From Microglena sp. YARC (taxonomy: Eukaryota; Chlorophyta; Chlorophyceae; Chlamydomonadales; Chlamydomonadaceae): DNA of 64,000 nucleotides. Positions 1 to 9,739 of the stretch are shown here, piece by piece. Each line of letters opens with the position of its first letter. The first letter of the stretch is position 1. Where the stretch lies: NCBI GenBank assembly GCA_022414725.1, contig CM039467.1, positions 7,260,357 through 7,324,356 on the forward strand. The letters run 5' to 3'. Below the pieces are notes generated by a model. It was not told the DNA's origin. It saw only the letters and a list, made by a program, of their open reading frames with translations, and did not search any database. The position numbers and the translations under genes are program-made.

Positions 1-965
1 GGGTGTGGGTGTGGGTGTAAGGGTAGGAAAACAGTGAGCTAGTATCCACATCTGGAATTGGGTGTGGGTGTGGGTGTAAGGGTAGGAAAACAGTGAGCTA
101 GTATCCACATCCGGAATTGGGTGTGGGTGTGGGTGTAAGGGTAGGAAAACAGTGAGCTAGTATCCACATCCGGAATTGGGTGTGGGTGTGGGTGTAAGGG
201 TAGGAAAACAGTGAGCTAGTATCCACATCCGGAATTGGGTGTGGGTGTAAGGGTAGGAAAACAGTGAGCTAGTATCCACATCCGGAATTGGGTGTGGGTG
301 TGGGTGTAAGGTAGGAAAACAGTGAGCTAGTATCCACATCTGGAATGGGTGTGGGTGTGGGTGTAAGGGTAGGAAAACAGTGAGCTAGTATCCACATCTG
401 GAATTGGGTGTGGGTGTGGGTGTAAGGGTAGGAAAACAGTGAGCTATTATCCACATCTGGAATTGGGTGTGGGTGTGGGTGTAAGGGTAGGAAAACAGTG
501 AGCTAGTATCCACATCTGGAATTGGGTGTGGTGTGGGTGTAAGGGTAGGAAAACAGTGAGCTAGTATCCACATCTGGAATTGGGTGTGGGTGTGGGTGTA
601 AGGGTAGGAAAACAGTGAGCTAGTATCCACATCTGGAATTGGGTGTGGGTGTGGGTGTAAGGGTAGGAAAACAGTGAGCTAGTATCCACATCCGGAATTG
701 GGTGTGGGTGTGGGTGTAAGGGTAGGAAAACAGTGAGCTAGTATCCACATCCGGAATTGGGTGTGGGTGTAAGGGTAGGAAAACAGTGAGCTAGTATCCA
801 CATCCGGAATTGGGTGTGGGTGTGGGTGTAAGGGTAGAAAAACAGTGAGCTAGTATCCACATCCGGAATTGGGTGTGGGTGTAAGGGTAGGAAAACAGTG
901 AGCTAGTATCCACATCCGGAATTGGGTGTGGGTGTGGGTGTAAGGATAGGAAAACAGTGAGCTAG
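1..965 (+). repeat. 59-60 bp minisatellite of a 3' splice site and exon start
   Basis: About 16 head-to-tail units carry gtgggtgtaagggtagg, then aaaacagtgagctag and tatccacatccggaattg. The last unit runs into the candidate exon at 966, so each unit looks like a copy of that exon's acceptor (gctag) and first bases. Open frames here come from the near-multiple-of-three period and I do not call them genes. Confidence 0.9.
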
Positions 966-1001
966 TATCCACATCCGGAATTGCTTCTTTGACTTCTATC
1001 G
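966..1001 (+). CDS. Receptor L-domain-like gene, candidate upstream exon
   Basis: A 36-base exon is proposed between acceptor gagctag and donor GTGAGT. It starts with two bases of a split codon, reads STSGIASLTSI, and ends one base into a Gly codon. The SLTSIG motif recurs in the 7969 exon of the same gene. The phase-1 end fits exactly the two-base start (GT) of the next exon at 5734, restoring a Gly codon. Receptor L domains are LRR-like solenoids used in extracellular recognition. Earlier exons would lie outside the window. The acceptor lacks a good pyrimidine tract, so the 5' edge is uncertain. Confidence 0.5.
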
Positions 1002-1425
1002 GTGAGTGAATTGGTGCATGGCACATTTTGAGTTCCATGCGTTTAGATATTGTGGATACGTGTGGGTGTGGGTGTAAGGGTAGGAAAACAATGTGCTTGT
1101 ATCCACATCCCGGCTTGCTTCTTTGACATCTATCGGTGAGTGAATTGGTGCACGGCACATTTTTAGTTATTCCGTTTAGATATTGTGCACATGTGCATAT
1201 GTGTGGGTGTGGGAGTGAGGTCTGGGTGTAGGTGTAAGGGTCGGAAAACAATGAGCTTGTATCAACATCCGGACTTGCTTCTTTGACATCTGTCGGTGCG
1301 TTTATTGGTGCATGGCGCATTTCGATGTCTATGCTTCTGAATAAGTGTGCACATGTGCATATGTGTGGGTGTGGGAGTGGGGTGTGGGGGTAAGTGTAGG
1401 TTTAAATGATGGTGGCGATTACATT
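1002..1425 (+). repeat. Two diverged copies of exon end plus 5' splice site
   Basis: After donor GTGAGT at 1002, the exon tail with its splice site recurs at about 1090-1136 (donor GTGAGT) and 1250-1296 (donor GTGCGT). Each is followed by gaattggtgcatggc or a variant and by the gtgtgggtgtaagg tract. The copies still translate as ASLTSIG or ASLTSVG. This is an intron-start array of the type seen throughout the window. Confidence 0.7.
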
Positions 1426-1505
1426 TTTCCTGATGCCCTCCTGGACTCCAAATGTGCCCATGGCTTGACGGAGTTAAGGGAGTCTTATGAACACCACAAA
1501 ACTTT
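1420..1505 (+). repeat. Dispersed repeat family C
   Basis: The segment with ctggactccaaatgtgccc followed by ggcttgacggagttaaggg and cttatgaacacca recurs, diverged, at about 13984-14065, 25158-25235 and 34010-34072. No terminal repeats or coding sequence were seen. Confidence 0.7.
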
Positions 1506-1561
1506 GACGAAATGTCATGTGCAGTGTCGTTTGAGTTAATCATTGAATTGCATTACATCAC

Positions 1562-1645
1562 CGTAGCACGAACTCAGGGCCCCCGTCGGTAAAACGATTG
1601 TTTGGGGTTCAGTTCAATAATGCTTTTTCATTAAAGCCCCTCGCG
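1562..1645 (+). repeat. Dispersed repeat family D
   Basis: The core cagggcccccgtcggtaaaa followed by cgattgtttggggttcagtt recurs at about 12250-12325 and 63110-63155, and inverted at 63870-63925. The class is unknown. Confidence 0.65.
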
Positions 1646-1737
1646 TCATGGTGGAAACTCCATGTAGCCTATTTGGTCTATCCCTGGACTGTAACAACTA
1701 TTATAGTGCGATGCATGCTATCTGTGTGTGCATGGAA

Positions 1738-1930
1738 GGTAATGATAACGCCTGGTGGAGCGTGGTGTTAAGGGAGCCCGTCGTACGCGGGTGGGGAGCG
1801 GTCTCCTACCTCAAATGGACAAGCTACCATCGCGGTTGACGACGACCTGCAACGCCAAGAGCGACCGAAGGGGGAGTCGAACCCCCGACTCTTCATCCTC
1901 CAGCGATCTGGTCCACCACTAGACCATTGT
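1738..1930 (-). mobile_element. tRNA-derived SINE, copy 1
   Basis: On the minus strand the element has an A-box-like TGGTCTAGTGGT and a B box GGGTTCGACTCCC about 40 bases later, then a body containing cgttgcaggtcgtcgtcaac and ending cgccaggcgttatcatta or a variant. Related copies lie at 10350, 34310, 49423 and 56226. The 5' acceptor-stem strand is not complementary to the 3' strand, so it is tRNA-derived rather than a working tRNA gene. Confidence 0.85.
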
Positions 1931-2014
1931 ATATCACTGCAAGGGGCTCCGTAAGCTAATTTGGACTATCCCCATCCCGTTTTGTCGACCGCTATTCATG
2001 CTATCTGTGTGTGC

Positions 2015-2209
2015 CAGGGTACTTCAAATGGCCAAATTGGCCAGTGCTTTAGCGCACTTGAAAACAAGAAAACTGCGCTTTGTAGTGCAAAAAGCGCAAA
2101 AATTGCTTGCAGCGCCCACAAGGGGTTGCAAAAAACTGTGCCTAAAGCGCAGAGGGGGTCAAAAAGTCAGCGCTCAAAAGCGCAAAAGCGCGCGCTTTGA
2201 ATTACCCTG
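2015..2209. mobile_element. hAT-like MITE, copy 1, with 8-bp target duplication
   Basis: The 195-bp element has terminal inverted repeats CAGGGTACTTCAAA and TTTGAATTACCCTG. It is flanked by perfect 8-bp direct repeats GTGTGTGC at 2007-2014 and 2210-2217. The core is rich in aaaagcgcaaaa motifs. Eight-base duplications and CAGGG ends are hallmarks of hAT transposons. There is no transposase, so it is non-autonomous. Confidence 0.93.
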
Positions 2210-2282
2210 GTGTGTGCATGGAATATATCATCCTTACATTGTTATAGATATTCCATTGTCGACCGAAGACAGGCCCACTCAT

Positions 2283-2395
2283 ACCTTTTCTTTCGGCCTT
2301 TGTTAGCAGCTTCTAGTCAGCTCCCTGAGCCAACCACTGTGCTATACCCAAATGTTTTAGCACTTCTGGCAGTGATGTTCCTAAGGATTTGAGCA
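2283..2395. mobile_element. Foldback MITE family A, left half
   Basis: The stretch cttttctttcggcc, agcagcttctagtcagctcc, ctgagccaaccactgtgcta matches the left arm of the full copy at 26197-26397. The matching right arm lies at 2790-2905. The 53-bp minisatellite and other sequence now separate the halves. Confidence 0.75.
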
Positions 2396-2403
2396 TACAC
2401 ATG

Positions 2404-2725
2404 AAAAATCATGGCGCCCGATGCCCAGGTGTAACATTTTACAAGATGGAAACATTAAAAATCGTGGCGCCTGATGCCCAGGTGTAACATTTTACAAGAT
2501 GGAAACATTAAAAATCGTGGCGCCCGATGCCCAGGTGTAACATTTTACAAGATGGAAACATCAAAAATCGTGGCGCCCGATGCCCAAGTATAACATTTTA
2601 CAAGATGGAAACATTAAAAACCGTGGCGCCCAATGCCCAGGTGTAACACTTTACAAGATGGTAACATTAAAAATCGTGGCGCCCGATGCCCAGGTGAAGC
2701 AACATGGAAACATTACCCACACCTG
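2404..2725 (+). repeat. 53-bp minisatellite
   Basis: About six units of aaaaatcgtggcgcccgatg, cccaggtgtaacattttaca, agatggaaacatt start at 2404, 2457 and every 53 bases after. They sit between the two arms of a family A element. No coding potential was seen. Confidence 0.9.
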
Positions 2726-2789
2726 GGGGCGCGATGGACCAAAACGGGAATAAACATTACACATCGTGCGTGTGCGATGTATCGTGGTT

Positions 2790-2905
2790 AGGAATATTGC
2801 TGAGCTCTGGACAGTTGATAGTGCCAAGTTTGCATTTGGCTTGTCTGAATAGCCAATCAGGGGAGCTACCTAGAAGCTGCCACTTATAGCTGAAAATAAA
2901 AGCTA
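2790..2905. mobile_element. Foldback MITE family A, right half
   Basis: The stretch aatcaggggagctacctaga, agctgccacttatagctgaa, aataaaagctatgg is the right arm of the family A element whose left arm is at 2283-2395. Confidence 0.75.
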
Positions 2906-3039
2906 TGGACCCACTCCACAGCATTCTGGGGGTATTAATTGTAGTGTATGACACATACAAATCCTTGCATTCCTCAATCGGGCACCACGCTATCTTCATG
3001 TTCCACATATGGTGTTAAGAGCCATTTGTTAATCCAAGA

Positions 3040-3185
3040 GCTCGCTAAAACGATGGAGGTACTGGGTTCGAATCCGAATGGGTGCGCTTTAGTGTTCGCG
3101 GCCGCTGTCAACCGTCATGGTATCTTTGTCCAGGTAAAGTAGCAGCCCGTTCCCTACCACGGTCAGGCAAGGATCCCTTAATACA
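3040..3185 (+). mobile_element. tRNA-derived SINE, second subfamily
   Basis: A B-box-like GGGTTCGAATCCG (3064-3076) is followed by gggtgcgctttag and a body like the main SINE: gctgtcaaccgtcatggtat, then caggtaaagtagcagcccg and ggatcccttaata. A related inverted copy is at 9740-9905. Confidence 0.7.
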
Positions 3186-3256
3186 TTACATTGATCTGAC
3201 CTGCAACTGCCAGCGGTGACTTCCCTGCACCCCACCCCACCCCACCCCACCCCACA

Positions 3257-3326
3257 CCCCACACCCCCAACAACAACAACCCCCAACCATGGGTGGGTGG
3301 GGGTTGTTGTTGTTGGGGGTGTGGGG
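3257..3326. repeat. Perfect 29-bp hairpin (inverted repeat)
   Basis: Arms 3257-3285 and 3298-3326 are exact reverse complements (ccccacacccccaac.. and ..gttgggggtgtgggg) with a 12-base loop centred on accatgggtggg. It is embedded in C-rich then G-rich low-complexity sequence (3225-3400). Confidence 0.95.
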
Positions 3327-3539
3327 GGATATTGTCTCTTAGAGCCTGGGAATTGTGGTGGGGGTGTTGGGTGTTGGGTGGAGGGTGGTGGTTGGTTAGG
3401 AAGATGCACACAGTAAGGGAGTCAGAAGGTCTGTTCATGTAAGTATGTAACCCCTGACACCACATTCACCAATCGGACGCCGGTTCTTAAAACCATTCGT
3501 CAACCAAGAGTCAATCAAGGCTAACATCAGAGTTTTTTT

Positions 3540-3725
3540 CTGGTTCAGAAAGTGGTGGGTTTATAGCAGTATGGGTTTAAGCCTCCTCCAGGAACAGCGT
3601 CCTTATCGCTTTTTATAGCTTTTTATAGCTTTTTAGGGCCATTTAGGGCCATACATTGGGGTTCTTTATAGCGCCAATTTGGGCCAAAACGGGGTCAAAA
3701 GTAGGGAAAGCTATATGCAACAGAA
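3540..3725 (-). repeat. Dispersed repeat family E, copy 1
   Basis: The stretch taagcctcctccaggaacag, gctttttatagctttttaga-like runs, then caaaacggggtcaaaagtag recurs inverted at about 49795-50010 and 54535-54720, and in this orientation at 56405-56565. It is rich in poly-purine runs. The class is unknown. Confidence 0.7.
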
Positions 3726-3799
3726 AACAAAATCTCTGGTTAACGTAATAGCAGTGATCCACCCACCAGGGAAGAACATATCGGTCGATATTCAGGTAT

Positions 3800-4930
3800 T
3801 GGGGCATTTTCAGGTGGGTATACCGGAGCCCCAAAATCCCTACCCTGCCATCCATCCACCTGCCCATTTTCAGGTGGGTATACCGCAGCCCCAAAATCCC
3901 TACCCTGCCATCCATCCACCTGCCCATTTTCAGGTGGGTATACCGGAGCCCCAAAATCCCTACCCTGCCATCCATCCACCTGCCCATTTTCAGGTGGGTA
4001 TACCGGAGCCCCAAAATCCCTACCCTGCCATCCATCCACCTGCCCACCAGGTGGGTATACCGGAGCCCCAAAATCCCTACCTGCCATCCATCCACCTGCC
4101 CATTTTCAGGTGGGTATACCGGAGCCCCAAAATCCCTACCCTGCCATCCATCCACCTGCCCACCAGGTGGGTATACCGGAGCCCCAAAATCCCTACCCTG
4201 CCATCCATCCACCTGCCCATTTTCAGGTGGGTATACCGCAGCCCCAAAATCCCTACCCTGCCATCCATCCACCTGCCCATTTTCAGGTGGGTATACCGGA
4301 GCCCCAAAATCCCTACCCTGCCATCCATCCACCTGCCCATTTTCAGGTGGGTATACCGGAGCCCCAAAATCCCTACCCTGCCATCCATCCACCTGCCCAC
4401 CAGGTGGGTATACCGGAGCCCCAAAATCCCTACCTGCCATCCATCCACCTGCCCATTTTCAGGTGGGTATACCGGAGCCCCAAAATCCCTACCCTGCCAT
4501 CCATCCACCTGCCCACCAGGTGGGTATACCGGAGCCCCAAAATCCCTACCCTGCCATCCATCCACCTGCCCATTTTCAGGTGGTATACCGCAGCCCCAAA
4601 ATCCCTACCCTGCCATCCATCCACCTGCCCATTTTCAGGTGGGTATACCGGAGCCCCAAAATCCCTACCTGCCATCCATCCACCTGCCCATTTTCAGGTG
4701 GGTATACCGGAGCCCCAAAATCCCTACCCTGCCATCCATCCACCTGCCCACCCGGTGGGTATACCGGAGCCCCAAAATCCCTACCCTGCCATCCATCCAC
4801 CTGCCCATTTTCAGGTGGGTATACCGGAGCCCCAAAATCCCTACCCTGCCATCCATCCACCTGCCCACCAGGTGGGTATACCGGAGCCCCAAAATGCCTA
4901 CCCTGCCATCCATCCACCTGCCCACCCACT
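3800..4930 (+). repeat. 60-bp minisatellite (about 19 units)
   Basis: Units read caggtgggtataccggagcc, ccaaaatccctaccctgcca, tccatccacctgcccatttt. Variants lack 3 bases (caccagg in place of cattttcagg) or one base. A 60-base period opens long frames on both strands, but the one-base variants shift frame repeatedly, so this is not a gene. Family relatives were not seen elsewhere in the window. Confidence 0.93.
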
Positions 4931-5029
4931 TGTAATTGATGCCGCCTGTTTAGTATATACTTCTATGTCGCACAAGATGTTGCACAAGATGTATCAGCCG
5001 GCATGTAGGCCCAACATATAATGTAGGAC

Positions 5030-5733
5030 CCTAAACCATGAACCCTAAACCCGTATTGCCGGTATCAGCCTGGCATCGTTGTCCACCCCCCAGCTGAAGG
5101 ATGTAGGGCTGGCATATGTAGGACCCTGATCCATGAACCCTAAACCCTAAACCCTAAACCATGTTGCAGGTATCAGCCTGGCAGTGTTGTTCAACCCCCC
5201 AGCTTAAGGATGTAGGGCTGGCATATAATGTACGACCCTAATCCATGAACCCTAAACCCTAAACCCTAAACCATGTTGCAGGTATCAGCCTGGCAGTGTT
5301 GTTCAACCCCCCAGCTTAAGGATGTAGGGCTGGCATATAATGTACGACCCTAATCCATGAACCCTAAACCCTAAACCCTAAACCCATGTTGCAGGTATCA
5401 GCCTGGCACTGTTGTTTAACCCCCAACTGAGGGATGTAGGCTTGGCAAAAAAAGGGAAAAACCTAAGCCCTAAACCTTTAAACCCTAAACCCTAAACCAT
5501 GTTGCAGGTATCAGCCTGGCACTGTTGTTCAACCCTCAACTGAGGGATGTAGGCTTGGCAAAAAAAGGGAAAAACCTGAGCCCTAAACCTTTAAACCCTA
5601 AACCCTAAACCATGTTGCAGGTATCAGCCTGGCACTGTTGTTCAACCCCCAGCTGAGGGATGTAGGCTTGGCAAAAAAAGGGAAAAACCTAAGCCCTAAA
5701 ACTTTTAACCCTAAACCCTAAACCATGTTGCAG
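5030..5733 (+). repeat. Interstitial CCCTAAA arrays with copies of a 3' splice site
   Basis: Six units of about 113-118 bp combine short (CCCTAAA)n tracts, atgttgcag, gtatcagcctggcactgttg and a variant of ctgagggatgtaggcttggc. The last two pieces are the first bases of the exon at 5734. Each unit is thus a copy of an acceptor (ttgcag) and exon start, with plant-type telomere repeats in the intronic part. A chromosome end is excluded by genes on both sides. Confidence 0.9.
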
Positions 5734-5864
5734 GTATCAGCCTGGCACTGTTGTTCAACCCCCAGCTGAGGGATGTAGGGCTGGCAAAATCGCTGACTCG
5801 TATCAATGGTGACCTACAAATATCTGGCAACACTAACTTGCAATCGCTGGATGGACTCAGTAAG
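5734..5864 (+). CDS. Receptor L-domain-like gene, exon
   Basis: A 131-base exon runs from acceptor ttgcag to donor GTAGGT. After the split codon it reads ISLALLFNPQLRDVG, then LAKSLTRINGDLQISGN, then TNLQSLDGLSK, which has the I-x-G-x-L-x-I-x-x-N and L-x-S-L-x-G spacing of receptor L-domain/LRR solenoids. It enters in phase 1 and leaves in phase 0, matching exons 966-1001 and 7969-8196. The acceptor side is multiplied upstream (5030-5733) and the donor side downstream (5865-6870). The family call rests on motif spacing only; the ligand is unknown. Confidence 0.8.
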
Positions 5865-6870
5865 GTAGGTGTGCTGCCAAGCATGGGTGGGATCCTGTAT
5901 ACATGTATATATATATATATATATTAGGAGGAGGAGGAGGAGGTGGTGTAGTTGTAGTTGAAGGTGGATCAGGAGGAAGAAGAAGAAGTGGTGGAGGTGA
6001 AGGAGGAGGAGGAAGATTAGGAGGTTGTCCTGGTCACCTCCAAATATCTGGCTACACTGCCTTGCAATCTCTGTATGACTCAGCAAGGTAGGTGTGCTGC
6101 CTCGTCTCGGTGGGATCCCGTAGAGTGGGTGGGTAGTAGTAGTAGGAGGAGGAGGAGGTGGGTGTGCTGTCATGTCTGGGTGGGAGAGTGGGTGGGTGGT
6201 GGGTAGGAGGTAGGAGGTAGGAGGAGGAGGAGGAGGAGGAGTAAGAGTAAGAGTGAAGGGTTGTCCTTGTCATCTCCGGACATCTGGCTACACTACCTTG
6301 CAATCGCTGGATGGACTCAGCAAGGTAGGTGTGCTGCAACGCATGGGTGGGATCCTGGAGAGTGGGTGGGTAGTAGTAGTAGGAGGAGGTGGTGTAGTTG
6401 TAGGAGTAGTAGCAGTAGCAGTGGGAGCAGGAGGAAGAAAAAGAAGAAGAAGAGGTGGTGGAGGTGGAGGAGAAAGAGGAGGAGGAGGAGGAGGAGGAAG
6501 ATTGGGGTTTGTCCTGGTCATCTCCGGACATTTGGCTACACTATCTTGCAATCGCTGGACGCACTTAGCAAGGTAGATGCGCTGCCACGCCCGAGTGGGA
6601 TCCCGGAGAGTGGGTGGATAGAACAAGGAGGAGGAGGAGGAGGAGGTGGTGTCGTTGTAGGAGTAGTAGCAGTAGCAGGAGGAGCAGGAGGAAGAAGAAG
6701 AAGAAGAAGAGGTGGTGGTGGAGGTGGAGGTGGAGGAGAAAGAGGAGGAGGAGGAGGAGGAGGAAGATTGGGAGTTGTCCTAGTAATCTCCGGACATTTG
6801 GCTGCACTACCTTGCAATCGCTGGATGGACTCAGCAAGGTAGGTGTGCTGCCAGGTCTGGGTGGGATCCC
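5865..6870 (+). repeat. Four tandem copies of exon end and donor site with GGA microsatellites
   Basis: Segments like ctggctacactaccttgcaa, tcgctggatggactcagcaa followed by GGTAGGTGTGCTGCC recur near 6028-6105, 6267-6340, 6515-6590 and 6775-6855. They are separated by (GGA)n and (GTAGTA)n tracts. They copy the last ~60 bases of the 5734-5864 exon plus its 5' splice site. Most retain AAG|GTAGGT, so they could act as decoy or alternative donors. Confidence 0.88.
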
Positions 6871-6879
6871 GGAAAGTGG

Positions 6880-7450
6880 GTGGGTAGGAGGATGATGAGG
6901 ATGAGGAGGTGGTGTAGTTGTAGGAGGTGGTGTAGTTGGAGGAGGAGGGAGGGAGGAAGGGGGGAGGAGGAGGAGGTGGTGTAGTTGTAGGAGGAGGAGG
7001 GAGGAGGGTGGGGGGAGGAGGAGGAGGTGGTGTAGTTGTAGGAGGAGGGAGGAGGGGGGAGGGGGAAGGAGGAGGAGGGAGGAGGAGGAGGTGGTGTAGT
7101 TATAGGAGGAGGAGGGAGGGAGGGAGGGAGGGGGAGGAGGAGGAGGTGGTGTAGTTGTAGGAGGAGGAGGGAGGGAGGGTGGAAGGGGGGAGGAGGAGAG
7201 GGGTGTAGTTGTAGGAGGAGGAGGGAGGAGGGGGAGGGGGGGAGGGAGGGGGAGGAGAAGGAGGTGGTGTAGTGGTAGGAGGAGGAGGGAGGAGGGGGAG
7301 GGGGGAGGGAGGGGGGAGGAGGAGGAGTGTGTAGTGGTAGGAGGAGGAGGGAGGAGGGGGGGAGGGAGGGAGGGGGGAGGAGGAGGAGGTGTGTGTAGTT
7401 GTAGGAGGAGGAATGAGGATGGGGAGGAGGAAGATGAGGAGGAGGGAGGA
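6880..7450 (+). repeat. GGA/GGAGGT low-complexity array
   Basis: About ten loose units of ggaggaggaggtggtgtagt followed by tgtaggaggagggagg. Long frames in this stretch are compositional. Confidence 0.9.
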
Positions 7451-7559
7451 GATCCAATCCCAACTGTCTCAACAGCCCCAATTTCTCCAACTGTCCTAAC
7501 TACCCCAACGTTCCTTATCCAGATCCAATTCCAACTGCCCCAATTAAAGCATCTGTCCC

Positions 7560-7968
7560 AACTGCCCCGATTTACCAACTATCCCAACTGTCTTAACTAC
7601 CCCAACTGTCCTAACTGTCCCAATTTACCCAACTGTCCCAACTGCCCCAATATACCCAACTGTCCCAACTTCCCCAATATACCCAACTGGCCCAACTGCC
7701 CCAATATACCCAACTGTCCCAACTGCCCCAATTTACCCAACTGTCCCAACTGCCCCAATATACCCAACTGTCCTAAGTGCCCCAATATACCCAACTGTCC
7801 CAACTGCCCCAATATACCCAACTGTCCCAACTGCCCCAATATACCCAACTGCCCCAATATACCCAACTGTCCCAACTGCCCCAATTTACCCAACTGTCCC
7901 AACTGCCCCAATATACCCAACTGTCCCAACTGCCCCAATGTACCCAACTGCCCCAACTGCCCCAACAG
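7560..7968 (+). repeat. 27-bp pyrimidine-rich minisatellite abutting a 3' splice site
   Basis: About 14 units of ctgccccaatatacccaa followed by ctgtcccaa end at ccccaacag, the acceptor of the 7969 exon. The array supplies the pyrimidine tract and many CCAAC branch-like sites. A period of 27 keeps frames open (NCPNCPNIP) without coding significance. Confidence 0.9.
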
Positions 7969-8196
7969 ATCCAGAGTGTCAAACTCAACCTGGTCATCTC
8001 CAAAAACAGCGCCCTGACAAGCCTCCAAGGAATGGGCTCCATTCAAACTGTTGGCTACTTGGTAGCAATCAACAACAACGACAACTTGGCTTCATTGGCT
8101 GGCCTGCCTAGTCTGACGTCCATTGGGCAAGACCTTTTTGTCCGAGGGAACTTGAATTTGAAGACAATGGAGGGTTTTGCACCGGCACTCAAGTCG
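7969..8196 (+). CDS. Receptor L-domain-like gene, exon
   Basis: The 228-base exon is in phase 0 at both ends, between acceptor cccaacag and donor GTAAGT. It encodes 76 residues starting IQSVKLNLVISKNSALTSL and including GYLVAINNNDNLASLAG, LPSLTSIGQDLFVRGN and ending FAPALKS. This is about three LRR-like turns with the receptor L-domain pattern. It continues the reading frame of the 5734 exon (LDGLSK then IQSV) and joins the 11293 exon as LKS then IGGSIYI. It is the best-supported exon of this gene. I infer an extracellular recognition protein, but no signal peptide or transmembrane segment is in the window. Confidence 0.85.
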
Positions 8197-8580
8197 GTAA
8201 GTGTGTGTTGATCATATTACATCACATCACATCACATCACATCACATTACTTCACATAACATACAACAACGACAACTTGGGTTGGGTTGGCTGGCCTGCC
8301 TAGTCTGACGTCCATTGGGCAAGATCTTTTCGTCCGAGGGAACTCGAATTTGAAGACAATGGCGGGTTTTGCACCAGCACTCATGTCGGTAAGTGTGTGT
8401 TGATCATATTACATCACATTACATCACATAACATACAACAACGACCAATTGGGTTCATTGGCCAAGAAAAACAAATGCTGGCCTGCCTAGACTGACGTCC
8501 ATTGGGCAAGACCTTTTCGTCCGAGGGAACTCGAATTTGAAGACAATCGAGGGTTTTGCACCGACACTCAAGTCGGTAAG
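8197..8580 (+). repeat. Two copies of the 7969 exon end with donor
   Basis: The exon tail from about aacgacaacttggg through aagtcg plus GTAAGTGTGTGTTGATCA recurs at about 8263-8410 and 8473-8590. Each copy is followed by a short (ATCAC/ATTAC)n tract. Copy 1 has agtctgacgtccattgggca intact. Confidence 0.9.
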
Positions 8581-8584
8581 TGTG

Positions 8585-8905
8585 TGTTGATCACATTACA
8601 TTACATTACATTACATTACATTACATTACATTACATTACATTACATTACATTACATTACATTACATTACATTACATTGCATTACATTACATTACATTACA
8701 TCACATCACATCACATCACATCACATCACATTACATCACATTACATCACATTACATCACATTACATCACATTACATCACATTACATCACATCACATCACA
8801 TCACATCACATCACATCACATCACATCACATCACATCACATCACATCACATCACACAACATCACATAGCATTGCATCGCATTTCATTGCACAGCCTTACA
8901 TTACA
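8585..8905 (+). repeat. (ATTAC)n / (ATCAC)n microsatellite
   Basis: A pentanucleotide array of about 300 bases is interrupted by ATTAC/ATCAC switches. On the minus strand it is TGTAA, the same pentamer that ends the LINE at 50724. Open frames (HYITLHYI) are artefacts. Confidence 0.95.
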
Positions 8906-8962
8906 TTACATTGTCATAGACTGGCCATGGTTATCCCAAGACAAGCCCGCTCCGCAACATCC

Positions 8963-8984
8963 GGGGGGGGGGGGGGGGGGGGGG
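8963..8984 (+). repeat. Poly-G run (22 G)
   Basis: The 22-base G homopolymer is followed by a second run near 9036. Other long G or C runs occur at 20470, 24101, 24891, 32170, 33532 and 45223. Confidence 0.9.
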
Positions 8985-9160
8985 TATTCCAACCATCCTC
9001 CAAATCATCGGTTGGAAGTGCAGGTGGATGTGCGTGGGGGGGGGGGGGGGTGAAGATAGTGGTCGTTTTTTTCTTCTCACCCCAGGAAGTGGGACCCTTC
9101 ACAAACCAGCACCCACCAAGGACTCAATAAGAAAAGCAGAGAAATGTATACAAAGTAGTA

Positions 9161-9314
9161 GGGACCGGCATATCATATGATGTTGACCAAAGGTGACTAA
9201 GATATCATACAAATTGCATCATATATTCATATGATATTGCATATCAATGGTAACCTTATCCTAGTCAGACTGCCGGCATCATATGGTATCATATGCTATC
9301 ACATTGCCGTTCCC
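9161..9314. mobile_element. MITE family B, full copy
   Basis: The ends GGGACCGGCA and TGCCGTTCCC are imperfect inverted repeats, and both sides are flanked by TA, as expected for Tc1/mariner-type insertion. The core is rich in the palindromic motif ATCATATGATAT and contains gtcagactgccggcatcat. Related copies are at 9638, 10155, 11750, 47560, 50150, 50785 and 62155. Confidence 0.8.
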
Positions 9315-9410
9315 TAAAAAGTATGCATCTGAATGCACACGTACGTATGCATGCATTTATCTTTCAGTCCGGGAGCATACATGTGGGGTATGGCTATCCC
9401 ATGCAGGGCA

Positions 9411-9604
9411 CAGGGTACTACTTCTTGCCAAATTGGTTAGCGCTTAAAGCACACAAACGTCAAATTGGACGGCGCTTTTGAGTGCAAAAAGCGCAAAAAC
9501 TGCGCGCTGCGTCCACAGGGGGTTGAAAAACTGCGCGAAACGCGCAGAGGGTCTGAAAAAGGCAGTGCGGCACCGTGCTGCCGCGCGTGCTTAGTAGTAC
9601 CCTG
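9411..9604. mobile_element. hAT-like MITE, copy 2
   Basis: The 194-bp element has ends CAGGGTACTAC and GTAGTACCCTG and a core with gcgcaaaaactgcgcgctg. It is flanked by near-identical 8-bp repeats GCAGGGCA (9403-9410) and GTAGGGCA (9605-9612). Confidence 0.9.
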
Positions 9605-9637
9605 GTAGGGCATGCACCTTCTGCTAGCAACAGCCAG

Positions 9638-9735
9638 ATGATATGATAGCACATTGCCATTCCCTACAAGAAATAGATGATACCATATAATGCCGGCAGT
9701 CTGACTAGGCTAAAGTTACCGTGTATATACAATAT
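9638..9735. mobile_element. MITE family B, partial copies
   Basis: The end gatagcacattgccattccc is followed by taatgccggcagtctgacta and ggctaaagttacc, pieces of the family B sequence in altered order. A further isolated right end (atcatattgccgttccctac) lies at 10165-10190. Confidence 0.7.
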
Positions 9736-9739
9736 CAGT

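Noticed and set aside
1855..1930. Functional tRNA gene
   Set aside because: Promoter boxes are present but the acceptor stem does not pair and the sequence recurs as a longer dispersed repeat.
3643..5021. Long frames on both strands (up to 418 codons) with 20-residue repeats
   Set aside because: They result from a 60-bp repeat; 57- and 59-base variants shift the frame, and all frames stay open similarly.
5030..5733. Chromosome end
   Set aside because: CCCTAAA tracts are short, interrupted and flanked by gene sequence on both sides.
6052..8046. Ser/Pro/Gly-rich frames on both strands
   Set aside because: GGA and 27-bp repeat translation inside an intron of the L-domain gene.
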